A stretch of 64,000 bases of DNA from Haemaphysalis longicornis (taxonomy: Eukaryota > Arthropoda > Arachnida > Ixodida > Ixodidae). The position numbers and the translations under genes are program-made. The stretch's first letter is position 1. Every line of letters begins with the position of its first letter. Below the pieces are notes generated by a model. The model made no database searches, was not told the origin of the DNA, and saw only the letters and a program-made list of their open reading frames with translations. The stretch is taken from contig CM023449.1 of assembly GCA_013339765.2 (NCBI GenBank), positions 111,539,778-111,603,777 of the forward strand. Reading direction: 5' to 3'. Shown here one piece after another: positions 32,778 to 43,678 of this stretch.

Positions 32778-34019
32778 GTTTGATAGATAACGAGGTCGGA
32801 GCAGATATGTTTTGATTTGATTGCACTTCAAATACAAATAAAATGTTTGACGTGCAGGTGCTGTGAACTTTTCACGTCGAGGTATATTTTGGACATTACC
32901 AGCATGAGTAGCGTTAAAAGCCACGCTGATTTACACACGTGTTTGACAAAAAGCCCAAACTTTTTTTTACGGGTGCGGTACTTTTATTGTTTGGTTTTTA
33001 GTGCGGAGCACATTGACGCCCGCTACGATGGTTTGAAGGGCGGCGTTAGTCTCGTAACCGAGCGAGCGTAAGAGACACTGAAGACAAAAAGAAAACAGAG
33101 GAGGAAAGCCCTGCGAAGGTGTGAGGAGGAGGGGTTGGCATGCCGAGGCGCTACGAGACGCTCCCCGGTGGTGACGGATGACCAAAGTGTCAGGGGAAGG
33201 AAGGGAGATATGCTTGGCGCTCGCGACGTGCTGCGAGATGATGCCTTAGCTGCGCGCGCCGTTGTCTGCTCAGCGATAAGGCGTTCACTTCCCGAGCGCA
33301 GCTCGGGGTCCCTTCGTGAGGCGCAGTTCCCACAGCCAAAATGGAGGCTTACCATCGCTGCTGAGAGCCCACGAGTGAGCGCTGCCCCCGCGCACTGTTT
33401 GATAGATAACGAGGTCGCAGCAGATATGTTGTGATTTGATTGCACTTCAAATAGAAATAAAATGTTTGACGTGCAGGTGCTGTGAACTTTTCACGTCGAG
33501 GTATATTTTGGACATTACCAGCATGAGTAGCGTTAAAAGCCACGCTCATTTACACACGTGCTTAACGATAAACCCAAACTTTCTTTTACGGGTGCAGTAC
33601 TTTTATTGTTTGGTTTTTAGTGCGGAGCACTTTGACGCCTGCTACCATGGTTTGACGGCGGCGTTAGCCTCGTAACCGAGCGAGCGTAAGAGACACTGAA
33701 GACAAAAAGAAAACAGAGGAGGAAAGCCCTGCGAAGGTGTGAGGAGGAGGGGTTGGCATGCCGAGGCGCTACGAGACGCTCCCCGGTGGCGACGGATGAC
33801 CAAAGTGTCAGGTGGAGGGAGGGAGATATGCTGGGCGCTCGCGACGTGCTGCGAGATGACGCCTTAGCTGCGCGCGCCGTTGTCTGCTCGGCGATGACGC
33901 GTTCACTTCCCGAGCACAGCTCGGGGTCCCTTCGTGAGGCGCAGTTCCCACTGCCGAAACGGAGGCTTACCATCGCTGCTGTCGAGAGAGCCCACGAGTG
34001 AGCGCTGCCCCCGCGCACT
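32778..34019. repeat. 619-bp direct tandem duplication, two copies
   Basis: GTTTGATAGATAACGAGGTC begins at 32,778 and again at 33,397. The two units (619 and 623 bp) agree almost throughout, for example GACGTGCAGGTGCTGTGAAC, GAGACGCTCCCCGGTGG and the closing CCCCCGCGCACTG. Small differences and a few indels separate them. Minus-strand frames in both copies share text such as RDPELRSGSERLIAEQTTAR, but no known domain is seen. It may be a duplicated end of an unknown element or a local segmental duplication. Confidence 0.9.
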
Positions 34020-35460
34020 GCAGCACTTACGAGCGAGTGCTGATCAACCAGTGAGGCAACCGTTGGATGTGCATCGCGGCGTCCTCTCTGCGTTGTTCCC
34101 CCAGATCACGTGACATTTGCGGGGGAGGTTCAAACACGATTTAGTACTACATGCCTGGTGGTGGTGATTTTATGTGGTATAACGGCAGGGCAGCGCGCGC
34201 CGCCGGGTGTTCGCTGATCACGCGATCAATTCTTGAGACGCCGCAGTTATGCCCCGTGACCGAGTTCGCGCAGTGCACAAATTTCACATTAAGGAGTATA
34301 GTAATCGTCAGCCACGTTTTTACAGATCGCACAGTTGCCGGGGATGTTCGATTCATCGGTAACCTTCGAAAATGTTACCTACAAATCACCTCAAATAATA
34401 TCGTTACGAATGCCTAAATATAGTGAATGAAATTGTCGAATTGGAGCTACAATTGGCCTCCGCTATTCTCCTGCTAAATGGTAATGTTACACGGTCTCAA
34501 ATAACTCCACTGTTTTTTTGTTGTTCAGCAAGTCCCACGGTAGTGTTTATCGCTTTTAATTGATGTTATATAAGACACCTATAAAATTATGGATCGTTTA
34601 AAGCGCAGCTTGACTTTGCTAGAGGAAATCGGTCCTGTGAACACAGAAAACTCTTCCTTAGCAACTGGAGCATGGCCGAAACGAGCACATTGGACAGGAG
34701 TAAGCCGTAGTAAAGAGGGGAGAGTTTGGCTACGTTTATATAGAGCGGGCATGCATTTGACTACTGCGTGATTCACAGATCAAGCGATAATGGCTGGCAG
34801 GAATGGTCGGTGGTTCGGCTGCCAGCAGCGCCAAAGGGGGCAATGGCAAACACCCGGTGCAGGTTACCTCAAAATGGGAAAGCCGGGGGTCGTACTTGCT
34901 TTCGAGGAGAGGTAGCGTAGGATTAGCTACGCCGCGAGCTGGAACGCGAACGAAAGAAAATGCCTGACCACGTACCTTGTATGAAAAAAATACTTTACTG
35001 AAATAATTAAGGGGTAACACATGCGTAAACAGCAGTCCCACGTGGCCGCTTTGCTGGTTAACCATCCGCACGGAGTGCATGGGCTGATTTTTTTCATTGT
35101 GACGGAAGCCCTATATGTCTAATTGAAGGTTGACCTTGAATGACCTTTCGCGTTGACGCAAATTTTGCTAACACCCATGAACTTAACAAGTCCAGATGCG
35201 AAGCCGGCTTAGAAAATTGGGCGCAATCCCGGTCTGCGAAAGTGGATGTCCATCAAAGCTGTTGTATACCACTACAAATGGTGATGAAGGAGAGTATGAA
35301 ATCCTTCTCGTCGTTCGGCAGGCTTGTCGGTGGCCCCCGGCCATTGTCACTGGATGAGTGTACTTTATTAAACGGGCTCATGAACTGAAACCCTTCCCGT
35401 TCCACCGAGATATAACGGGTAAATTAAATACATTGAAAATAGACGTTTGAATTTAAAATT
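34020..35460. other. Spacer, no gene recognised
   Basis: Short open frames occur on both strands without known motifs. The composition shifts to AT-rich after about 35,390, approaching the 3' end of the LINE below. Confidence 0.4.
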
Positions 35461-36243
35461 TAAAAAATGTAAAAATGTATTTAAACAAGATAATTACGTA
35501 GAAAGTGACTCACTACAGAACAATGATAAATACAAAAGATCTAAAAGTTATTATCACGTTATTTGCCGCTGATATTTTTTCTGCGTGTGTGTGAAATTGT
35601 GACAAAATATTTAAGGGGTTAGTATTGTTGAATATAAGCGTTAATTAGTATGGTCATTTCATCTAAAATTCTTAATGTTTTTGTATGTTTTATTAGCTCT
35701 GGTTTCCGTCTTACGAGATAATTTCTATGGATATCAAGAAGTTGTTCTCGGTGTTTGTTTGTTATTGGGCAGTCCTGTAAATAGTGGTCAAACTGTCTGC
35801 TGGTAGTGTACATTTACATATGTTATATTTGTAATGACGAACCTATGAAAATAAAACTGAAATCTACCGTTTCCAGTGATAAACTGTGACGTGTAATTGT
35901 TGGTGGGAAAGGGGTCCGGCAATGTGTGAATATTCTTTATCCATTGGAATGTGTAGCTTTCATCTCCTTCTTGTTGCCACTCAACATTCCAATGTTTCCT
36001 TAAGTTAATATTGAGCTGTTTTTTGATAAATTGTAGTGAAATAGGCCAGTCAATTTTTCACCATATTTTGCTGCTTTTTTAGCCAATTCGTCCGCTATTT
36101 CGTTATCGACATCGCCACTGTGACCTGTAATGTAAGTTAACGTTATTTTGACCAGTTTTGCTATTTTGTTTATCGTTTCTTTAATTCTAAATATATTTGG
36201 GTTCCGATTATTTGTTGCTAATTGCTTTTAGGGTTGATAGGCT
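35461..36243 (-). pseudogene. Nested LINE, segment 4: RNase H second half and C-terminal tail
   Basis: On the minus strand from 36,243: SLSTLKAISNNNRNPNIFRI, then TGHSGDVDNEIADELAKKA, the second half of an RNase H with its conserved GH and D residues. Further left comes a Cys/His tail (QFDHYLQDCPITNKHREQL) ending at a stop at 35,619, then AT-rich 3' sequence. It continues the LINE whose other parts lie at 37,546-38,360, 38,726-38,842 and 45,397-47,385. One frameshift lies near 35,980. Confidence 0.75.
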
Positions 36244-37545
36244 ATGTCTAGGAGAACTCGTCAAAAGTGAACTCTTCGCAGCCAACTCGTCATAGGTGAA
36301 TTCGTCACATAGGGCAAGTCGTCATAGGCCATCTCGCACTAGGGAAACTCGTAACCTAGGGCAACTGGACACGCGGCCAACTCGTCACAATTTACGTTTT
36401 TCGTCTATCCTGTTGAAATGAAAGAGTAGAGAAGCTTGTATAATTATCATCTTATGCGTAAACATTCTTACACTCCTCCTTCAATTCACCATCCTTAATG
36501 TTTCCTTCGTCGCCTTCGAGGAACGCGCCAGCCAGAGAGCGTCTTTTTTTTTCTCTTTGCCGCTAATTACGTGAGGCTTTTATATTAGATTTAATTTGCC
36601 CGTTCTGTATTTCTAATACATTTTTTTTATTTTGGGTAATTAAGTGACGACGCTGTATTGGGATTGCGATTTCGTTCTGTGTTTTCACTTTTTAGTATTT
36701 TGATCTTTTGTTTTCATGCCTGTTGACACACGATGATTGTCAAGCTGGGTAACTTTCGTTTTGTTAGTCTTCATATCACCTATATATATGGGAGCGAAAG
36801 TCAAGGCTGGACTTAAAAGTTAACCCCCCCTCCCACCACACACACACACACACTCAAACAAAAAAGTGTGAAGAATATTTTTTTGGAACGATAAGAAAAG
36901 CAAAAAAAGAAACCGGAAGTTGAGCTGAAACCGAAAAGCAATTTCAACTACCACCCGCAAACAAACAAGACGCCAACATTTTGCCCGTTTTATAGATATA
37001 TACACAAGCAGGCAAAAAACTTCAAAATATAACGCAAAAAGAAAACAACAAAAGAAAGAAAAGAAAACGCTAAAGAAAAAAAAAGTCGACCCACCCACCC
37101 CACCCCCTTACAGAAAAAGCGTGTAACAAATATTTTTTGGAAGGAGAAGAAAAAAAAAACCTGAAAAGAAACCCCTTACCCACTAAACAAACTTTTATTT
37201 TTTTTTGCAACAGGAAGGATATAAGAAAGGGACATAGGAACGTGTGTTAATATAGACAAACCATTTCAACCACCCCCTGCAAACTAACAAAAGCAGAGGA
37301 CCCCCGAACTCTGAAGTGGTCAGCCTGGGAGTAATTATAAGATTAGAAGCCACTAACTTCCTGTCCCGATTTCCTGGACATCGGCCAAAAATGGAACCGC
37401 GAGACGACTTTTCCTAGCATGAGAAGGTCAGTGCTACCACTTTTCCTAGTACGGGATCACCTAGAACGAGATGCCCTCTTTGACCAGTTTCCCTAAGACC
37501 AGTTTTCCTAGGACGAGTTGGCTGCAACGGGTGGGCCGGTTCCCC
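36244..37545. mobile_element. Foldback-like element with subrepeat-built inverted ends
   Basis: This 1.3-kb segment splits an RNase H reading exactly between WYT (right) and SLSTL (left). Its left end contains GCAGCCAACTCGTCATAGG and several ACTCGTC/CTAGGGAAACT units. Its right end, on the other strand, contains GCAGCCAACTCGTCCTAGG and ACTGGTC/CTAGGAAAACT units. Both ends are thus built from related short subrepeats in inverted orientation, as in foldback transposons. The interior is A-rich with two diverged copies of a block (TTTTTTGGAA then ATTTCAAC), a CA run at 36,837-36,852, and no transposase. I found no clear target duplication. Confidence 0.55.
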
Positions 37546-38360
37546 AGTATACCACTGTACGTTACCTTCTTTAAAGATAGTTTGGAGGTATTCAAGTGAT
37601 TTTAAAATCGTGATTCCTTCTGCCTCAAAGTTATTGCTGTATTCCGGAAGTTTGTATTGTTTGGTTTCTACTATTTTGCCGGATTTGTCTAGAATTATAA
37701 AAGCTGCTCCTATGTCGGTTTTATCTTGCGAGACGTCTGTACATACTACAAAATCTTTCTGCGAAATTGGTTGGGTAAGATAGGTAAAAGATATCTTATC
37801 TGCTGGCTGCAGCTGTCATATATCTGCTTTGTACTTATTTGGTCTCCCGTAAAAGCGCGGTTTTTCCATGTGAACATTTTTCCGGTGAAAAGTACGTTAA
37901 ATGTTTCGATTTCTTTTTCGATCGTCAGATGAATTGGTGGGACATTAGCTATGATGTTTAAGGCCGGATTGGATACTGTTTTAAATGCTTTGGTAACTTT
38001 AATGAGGCTGTTCTTTGAATACGTCTTAGTTTTTTCCTCATTAGTACCAGTTTTTTATACAAAATTGGAGTGGCATAAACTATGATTCTTTCTATAGATC
38101 TGATATAAATTTGTTGTAGGTGTTTGCTGGTGAGCCCCCAGTTGTATGCTGTAAATTTTCCTAGGCGGTTTATTATTTGGTTAATTTTTTTCTTTACATA
38201 GGTAATATGAGGGATAAAACTGAGCTTGTCGTCTATATAGACGCGTAATATTTTAATTTCTCTATAGAATTTAAGATTTTTGTTTCCTAGTTTGATAATT
38301 GGAGGTCTTTTAATGTACTTGTCCCCTGTTACAGTGAATTTTTATTTTGTTGTGTTAAAT
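37546..38360 (-). pseudogene. Nested LINE, segment 3: RT thumb and RNase H first half
   Basis: On the minus strand: KFTVTGDKYIKRPPIIKLGN, then YIDDKLSFIPHITYVKKKI, YNWGLTSKHLQQIYIRSIER and LRRIQRTASLKLPKH, the thumb region of a non-LTR RT. After a stretch with stops comes the RNase H start: CTDVSQDKTDIGAAFIILD and NFEAEGITILKSLEYL, with the first Asp and the Glu of the catalytic set, breaking off at VQWYT where the foldback-like element begins. It contains stops and at least one frameshift. Confidence 0.75.
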
Positions 38361-38725
38361 TTATTATTTATTTATTTATTTATTTAGAGATACTGCCAAT
38401 CTCGTGAGAGATCATAGCAGGTGGGCAAAAAAAAGTACATTGAATTGTAAACAATGCGTCACAGAATGTGATAGTCAGTACTAAATGCATAGCAATGCAG
38501 CGCACAATGTATAACAGAGCGGTTTCAGTGATAATGGTGTGCATATTACGGCATTAATACACTCTGACATCACTAAAAGCAAACTCACACAGCTTCATGT
38601 CTGAAAAGGTGTACATTTGGTTGATCCTTTCAACAAAACATACATCCATAAAAGCAATCAAACTGTAAAAGACTCAGAGTAATACATACAAACAGACGAT
38701 GACGACAGTTTATAATGTAAGTTAT
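38361..38725 (-). mobile_element. Short 5'-truncated retro-insert with (TAAA)n tail
   Basis: This segment interrupts the nested LINE after ENWGIDK. Its minus-strand end reads ATCTCTAAATAAATAAATAA, a simple tetranucleotide tail typical of CR1/L2-like 3' ends. No coding motif is seen in the 360 bp, so it is a 3' untranslated fragment or a SINE. Both junctions are close to AACTTA/AATTTA text. No definite target duplication was found. Confidence 0.55.
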
Positions 38726-38842
38726 TTGTCTATTCCCCAGTTTTCTACTATTTTGAGCGCTTCGGTTGCCTCTTGTTCGATATTATAACTTGATTTGCCT
38801 CTTATTACTAAGGTTATGTCGTCGGCAAAAGCCTGAATATAT
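38726..38842 (-). pseudogene. Nested LINE, segment 2: RT palm with FADD
   Basis: On the minus strand, starting at the Gypsy-A junction, it reads QAFADDITLVIRGKSSYN, then EATEALKIVENWGID. FADD is the catalytic motif that follows the block broken off at 45,397 (PKGSPLSPLL, then DVYI). Confidence 0.8.
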
Positions 38843-39265
38843 TGTCACGAAGACAAGGACGACGCAGTTGTCTTGAAGGAGAAACAAGTTTATTGGAGCG
38901 AACTTGTGCTCTCCTAACAACTCAAAAGAATACAGAGGCGGTGAAGCAGCGGTCAACAAAGTGGCTTGCGTCGGCGAGCGTCGCAGAATCGAATGCCGCG
39001 GCGTCTTCTGTGCAGGCTTTTATCTTTCGGCGCGAGAGTTTCTGGAACCATCGATTCACATGCAGAACATTGTAGATCACAGAAGATTATTCTGGGCTAG
39101 CGGCGTTAGGGCGAAACACTCTGCTTATCTGAATGAGATATCGCGTGCGGCATAAAAATAAAGAATGGAACACGCGCTTCGCATGGGACACAGATAACAG
39201 AGCCGGGCGCGGCCGGGCATTAAAAACAAACAATAAATAAACAAACCCGTACATGGTTCGCGTCA
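38843..39265 (-). repeat. Gypsy-A 3' LTR
   Basis: 423 bp, pairs with 44,979-45,396. It contains the AATAAA-like stretch ATAAAAATAAAGAATGG at about 39,153 on plus and the conserved GGCTTTTATCTTTCGGCGCG. Confidence 0.92.
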
Positions 39266-39361
39266 TTACCCCACCCCCCTCTGAGAGTGCATCGACCCGA
39301 TGCTAAAATAAAACGACAGTCGGAACAAACAGCCACAACAAAAGAACAACAAAAGAGTTCG

Positions 39362-40480
39362 TCATCTTGCGAAGTACGGTTTGAGGCGAACCACGTGGAC
39401 GACTTTGAGTCGCGTGCGTCGTCGTGAAGTGCCGGAATCACCATTGGGGATCACTTCGTAGGTTAATTGGCCAACACGTCGTAGAATCTGGTAGGGTCCT
39501 GAAATACCGTCGAAGAAGCTTCTCACTGAGTCCGCGTCGTCGAATGGGAGTCCAAACCCACACACGATCGCCTGGTTGGCTACTCGGCGTCTCGGCGTCG
39601 AAGGTTGTAGCGGCCGGCATCCACCAGCTGCTGGTCCGTTATACGAACTCGAGCGAGCTGGCGGGCCTCCTCCGCACGTTGAAGGTATCCTTGGACGTCG
39701 GCGGTGAGGTCGTCGTCTTCTACATGCGGAAGCATGGCGTCGAGCATCGTAGTCGGCCGTCTTCCGTAGACAAGCTCGAACGGTGTCCTCTGCGTAGTTT
39801 CCTGCGTCGCTGTATTGTACGCAAACGTGACATACGGGAGGACTTCGTCCCAAGTCTTATGTTCAACGTCGACGTACATGGACAGCATATCCGCAATCGT
39901 CTTGTTCAGACGTTCCGTTAGTCCGTTCGTTTGGGGGTGGTACGCCGTCGTTCTTCGGTGATCCGTGTTGCTGTAGCGTAAGATTCCTTGCATCCGCTCC
40001 GCGGTAAAGGCCGTTCCGCGGTCCGTGATTAGGACTTCAGGGGCTCCATGTCGCAGCACAACCTGGTTTATAAAGAAGTTGGCGACTTCTTGTGCTGTCC
40101 CCCTCGGAAGAGCGGCGGTCTCTGCGTAGCGCGTCATGTAGTCTGTCGCTACGACAATCCACTTGTTCTCTGATCGTGACGTTGGGAACGGGCCTAGAAG
40201 GTCTATTCCAATCTGTTGAGAGGGCCTCGACGGAACGCCGATCGGTTGCAGAAGTCCGGCTGGTCTTGTCGGCGGCGTTTTTCATCGCTGGCAGTCACGG
40301 CAACTCCGAACGTAGTGGGTGACGTCAGATGTAAGGCGGGGCCAGAAGTACTTCGCCTTAATTTTTGCAATAGTGTGAGCTGTGCCGAGATGTCCGGAAG
40401 ACGTCGTGGGACGCTCCCAAAATTTCGTCACGAAGGTCTGCTGGGATGACAAGTAGATAATTCGTTCTCGTTCCGGGGAT
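39362..40480 (-). pseudogene. Gypsy-A integrase
   Basis: The zinc-binding N-terminal part is readable at about 40,360-40,260 (KYFWPRLTSDVTHYVRSC, then RDCQR followed by a stop where the usual Lys context continues). The catalytic core follows: VVATDYMTRYAET-like text into 40,137, VLITDRGTAF with the second Asp, and AYHPQTNGLTERLNKT with the Glu. LPYVTFAYN and TPFELVYGRRP complete the core. After a frameshift at about 39,700-39,600 the C-terminal part reads DGISGPYQILRRVGQLTYEV and VVHVVRLKPYFAR, ending at 39,362. The family integrates element DNA into the host genome. A stop and a frameshift inactivate this copy. Confidence 0.85.
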
Positions 40481-40562
40481 TGAAATTCTTCACGAGGACG
40501 GAGTTTTTGAGGCTGAATGCTGGTAAGTTCCGCTTGAACGCTCTAGGCACGGCGACGTTTCG

Positions 40563-41047
40563 TCATTCGTGGTAGTCGATCATTACGCGCAAGTCGGGGT
40601 CGGCACGTTGCTGGGCGGCAAGGTCGCTCTCCGTAACAACTCCGAAGAACGCGCTGTCTTCATTGGAGTCTTGTGGTGGTGGGTCGACAGGGGCGCGGGA
40701 CAAGCAGTCGGCGTCGGAGTGTTTCCTGCCGGATTTGTAGACGATTGTAACGTCGAACTCTTGCAGGCGCAAACTCCACCGCCCAAGACGGCCAGAGGGG
40801 TCCTTCAAATTGGCGAGCCAACACAGCGCATGGTGGTCTGTCACAACCTTGAATGGTCTACCATACACGTATGGGCGAAATTTCGAAATGGCCCATATGA
40901 TTGCCAGGCACTCTTTTCCGGAGGCAGAGTAGTTTTTCTCCTCCTTCAACAGACTACGGCTTGCATAGGCATTTCTGTTTCGGCGTTTTCGTCGAAATGA
41001 GCGAGCACGGGCGGGTTTTGCAGGCGTTGTTTCAGCTCGCAGAATGC
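40563..41047 (-). pseudogene. Gypsy-A RNase H
   Basis: On the minus strand from about 41,045: FCELKQRLQNPPVLAHFDEN, then, after a frame change, SLLKEEKNYSASGKECLAI, WAISKFRPYVYGRPFKVVTD, HHALCWLANLKDPSGRLGRW and GRKHSDADCLSRAPVDP. This is the usual RNase H of Gypsy pol with the ECLAI Glu and the TDHHAL Asp. The N-terminal TDAS region is missing or scrambled at the junction with the inserted element to the right. It ends at a stop at 40,563. Confidence 0.8.
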
Positions 41048-41387
41048 TTTTAAATGCGAATGCATTTCTTAGTCGAGCCATGTCAGGCGCCGTGCGGCGT
41101 CCACGCACCCGCAGGTGTTATCTCTCCGCTCTCACCCCCTCTCCCATAGCAACAGCTGTGAGCGCGCGCGCTCCTCCTCTCCCCTAGCAACCGGAGCAGG
41201 TGGAGCGGGCGGATCAGCGGCGAGTGAGTGGAGAGGAGGAGCGCGCTCGGGCGTGTGAGGGCGCTCGCATCGCGGGAGCTCGCCGGAGCTCCCGCGTGTG
41301 TGGGAGAGTTTAGGCGAGGGTAGGCGCGGTGCTTCGGTGCTTCTCCTCTCGACGCTCGCCCCACTGTCCGGTTCGCTCGGTCGCAAG

Positions 41388-41397
41388 TATATATAAA
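41388..41397 (+). promoter_or_regulatory. TATA-like box upstream of the inserted ORF
   Basis: TATATATAAA lies in a GC-rich context, about 50 bases before the open frame at 41,446. Its position and strand fit a pol II core promoter of the inserted element. This is inference from the motif only. Confidence 0.35.
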
Positions 41398-41445
41398 TGG
41401 AATGTCTGCCGGCAACGGTACATCGAGCAAGAAGTGTAATATAAT

Positions 41446-41717
41446 CCAGTTCGACCATTACACCTGTCGCTGGAGGTGACGTCACTGTAGCGGCTTCAAC
41501 GTCCTCTTCAACCGGAGAGAGAAGAAGAAGCGGAAGACAAGGCTGCGAAGCGAAGAGCGCGTGATGCCGAACGCAAGCGCTTGAAGCGAGCTGCCGACGC
41601 CGAACTCCGTGCTCGGGAAGCCGCTGCGAAACGCCAACGCCGAGTCGAAGACCCCGAAATACGTGTTCGACATGTGCATTCGCATTTCCTCACGATTCCC
41701 TTAGGGGAGGTGGGGTG
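41446..41717 (+). CDS. ORF with RAADAELR repeat, no ATG
   Basis: An open frame of about 90 codons begins after a TAA and reads SSSTITPVAGGDVTV, then ERKRLKRAADAELRAREAA, then AKRQRRVEDPEIRVRHVHSH and FLTIPLGEVG before a stop. It shares the basic lead and the 18-residue unit with the ORF at 26,070 but has only about two units. The end text FLTIPLGE recalls an FLxNPFG phrase that I associate with N-terminal regions of some arthropod Helitron-type proteins. That link is tentative. No ATG is present, so translation would need an upstream exon, or the copy is dead. Confidence 0.45.
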
Positions 41718-41735
41718 AATTTTTTTCTTGTGCGA

Positions 41736-42733
41736 AAGGGGTGCTATCTCCCAGGCGAAAGGGGTGCTATCTTTTGTCAGGCGCGTGAGTGGCTCTGCGA
41801 TGCGTGCGAAGCTTGCGACGAAGCGCCGGTAGTATGCGCAGAGTCCGAGAAATCATCGCACGCTCTTTTTGTCTTTCGGTCTTGGGAAGTTCGCTATGGC
41901 TGATGTTTTCGCCGGGTCATGCAGTACTCCCGCGGCGTTGACGATGTGTCCCAAACACTTGAGTTACTCGTAAGCGAAGCGGCACTTTTCGGGCTTTAGC
42001 GTTAACCCCGACGTACGGATGCCCTCGAGTACAGATTCCAACCTCGCAAGGTGTTCGTCGAAAGTCCGGGCGAATACCACAACGTCGTCGAGGTATACGA
42101 GGCAGGTATGCCACTTCAGGCCAGCTAAAACTGTGTCCATGACTCTTTGAAACGTTGCTGGTGCCGTGCACAGCCCAAACGGCATCACCCTGAACTCGTA
42201 TAGGCCGTCCGGGGTTATAAATGCGGTCTTCTCTCGGTCTCTCTCGTCCACCTCAATTTGCCAGTAGCCGGTCTTCAGATCCATCAATGACAAGTACTTC
42301 GCATGGCAGAGGTGGTCGAGGGCGTCGTCGATTCGTGGCAGGGGGTATACGTCCTTTTTGGTGACTTTGTTCAGTCGCCGGTAGTCAACGCAAAACCTTA
42401 TGTGCCGTCTTTTATCTTCACCAGCACAACCGGCGCAGCCCAGGGGCTTTTCGATGGCTGTATAATGTCCTCGCTGAGCATGTCGTCGACTTGAGTCCGG
42501 ATGGCTTCCCGCTCGTGGAAAGAGACGCTGTACGGTGACTGTCGGGTAGGTTGGGCTCCATCTTCGTTTATTATTCGGTGCTTCGCTAGCGGTGTCTGAC
42601 GTAGTTTTGAGTTGGACGAAAAACACTCCCTGTAGCGACGCAGCAAAGCCAATAATTTGTTTCGTTCTGCTTGCGGTAACGTCGGATTCACATCGAAGGG
42701 ATTCGGAAGCTTGAAGGTATCTTCGAGTGCGCG
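41736..42733 (-). pseudogene. Gypsy-A reverse transcriptase
   Basis: From 42,733: NPTLPQAERNKLLALLRRY, RQSPYSVSFHEREAIRTQ and SKSPWAAPVVLVKIKDGT. A one-base loss then shifts the frame, which continues as RFCVDYRRLNKVTKKDVYPL, SLMDLKTGYWQIEV, FRVMPFGLCTAPATFQRVM and the catalytic LVYLDDVVVFA. A stop after KCRFAYE (41,964) is followed in frame by LGHIVNAAGV and FLGLCAYYRRFVASFA, reaching the inserted element after TPFAWE. All RT blocks are present but a TAA precedes it (42,734), a frameshift splits it and the thumb is interrupted. Confidence 0.88.
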
Positions 42734-43678
42734 TTAAAATTCGGCAACCGCGATCACGTCACTTGCTTGTTGCGTTTCTTCGAGGAACGCAATTGAAGCG
42801 CCCTTTGTTAAATGCTGGTACTCCTCAGTGAAATTGGTGACCAAAACGTGGGATTTGCGCTGCTCAAACCGCGGAATGCCTCTTGCGACAGACACACCGC
42901 GGTCGAGAAGCAACCTTTGGTCACTCTCCACGATAGCGTCAACGTCAGGAGCAGCACTTTCACAGTAGACGGTGATAATCAAACTTGCGCGGGGTGGCAG
43001 GGTGACATGATAATCGGCGATCCTTACAGCTGCACGGTGTTCGGGGTTTGGTTCCGGCGTCATGGAGTGATCGGAGGAAAAAGTTATCGACTTGGTCTGC
43101 AGATAAATTATTGCGGCGTTGTCCGTCAGAAAGTCTATTCGGAGGATTACGTCGCGGGAGCAGTTAGGCAAGATGACGAACGCGGCAGTGTACGTCGTGT
43201 CGTCTATAGAGACGCGGGATGTGCTTGTTCCACTTGGCGTCACGAGGTGTCCTCCCGCTTTGCGTATGTGCGGACCGTCCCATCTCGTCAAAACTTTCTT
43301 CAGCTTAGACTCAAATGGTCCGCTCATTACTGAGTAGTCGGCTCCCGTGTCTACGAGGGCGACTACGTCAAAGCCGTCGATGGACACCTTGACGTCGGAT
43401 GCCGCCTTCCTCGAGTTCCGGGTTCGTCGGGGCGTCGCATCTCGGCTTGTGTGTGTTGACAGTCGGGAACTGTGCGTCGTCGTTGTCGTCGTCTTCTCAG
43501 CGGACGTCTCGGTCAGGTCGGGTACGCGTCGCGCCGTGTAGCTGTCGTCGTGTTCGGGAGTCTCGCCAGGGTTAGGTCGGGTCGTCGGGATGTTGTCATG
43601 TCGTGAATCACTGTCTTCCGTGAGTCGTTGCGTCGTTGGAGGGTTTTCATTTTTCCACGACCGTGCAACTTTACCTCC
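42734..43678 (-). pseudogene. Gypsy-A protease
   Basis: The open frame continues from the gag end in the +1 frame (GKVARSWKNENPPTTQ onward) without an ATG. It contains the retropepsin active site ALVDTGADYSVM at about 43,350 and the flap/C-terminal block RDVILRIDFLTDNAAII (the family usually has ILGxDFL, here RIDFL). It ends at TAA 42,734, and the RT reading resumes in the same frame after the stop. The catalytic Asp is intact. The enzyme would cleave the Gag and Pol precursors. Confidence 0.8.

Larger units (their letters stand above)
41048..41735 (+). mobile_element. Inserted element carrying the RAADPELR-type ORF, copy 2
   Basis: The Gypsy-A reading breaks off after TPFAWE (about 41,735) and resumes at FCELKQ (about 41,045). 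The segment between is foreign. It has a GC-rich left part, a TATATATAAA at 41,388, and an ORF with the same AAKRRARD..ERKRLKRAAD lead as 26,070-26,540. The left edge reads AAATGCGAATGCATTTC and the right part carries TGCATTCGCATTTCC, similar phrases in opposite orientation. A 17-base phrase GCGAAAGGGGTGCTATC is present twice at the right edge (about 41,735-41,775). Exact ends and target duplication are not resolved. Confidence 0.6.

Noticed and set aside
39424..39921. 165-codon plus-strand ORF
   Set aside because: It is antisense to the Gypsy-A integrase.
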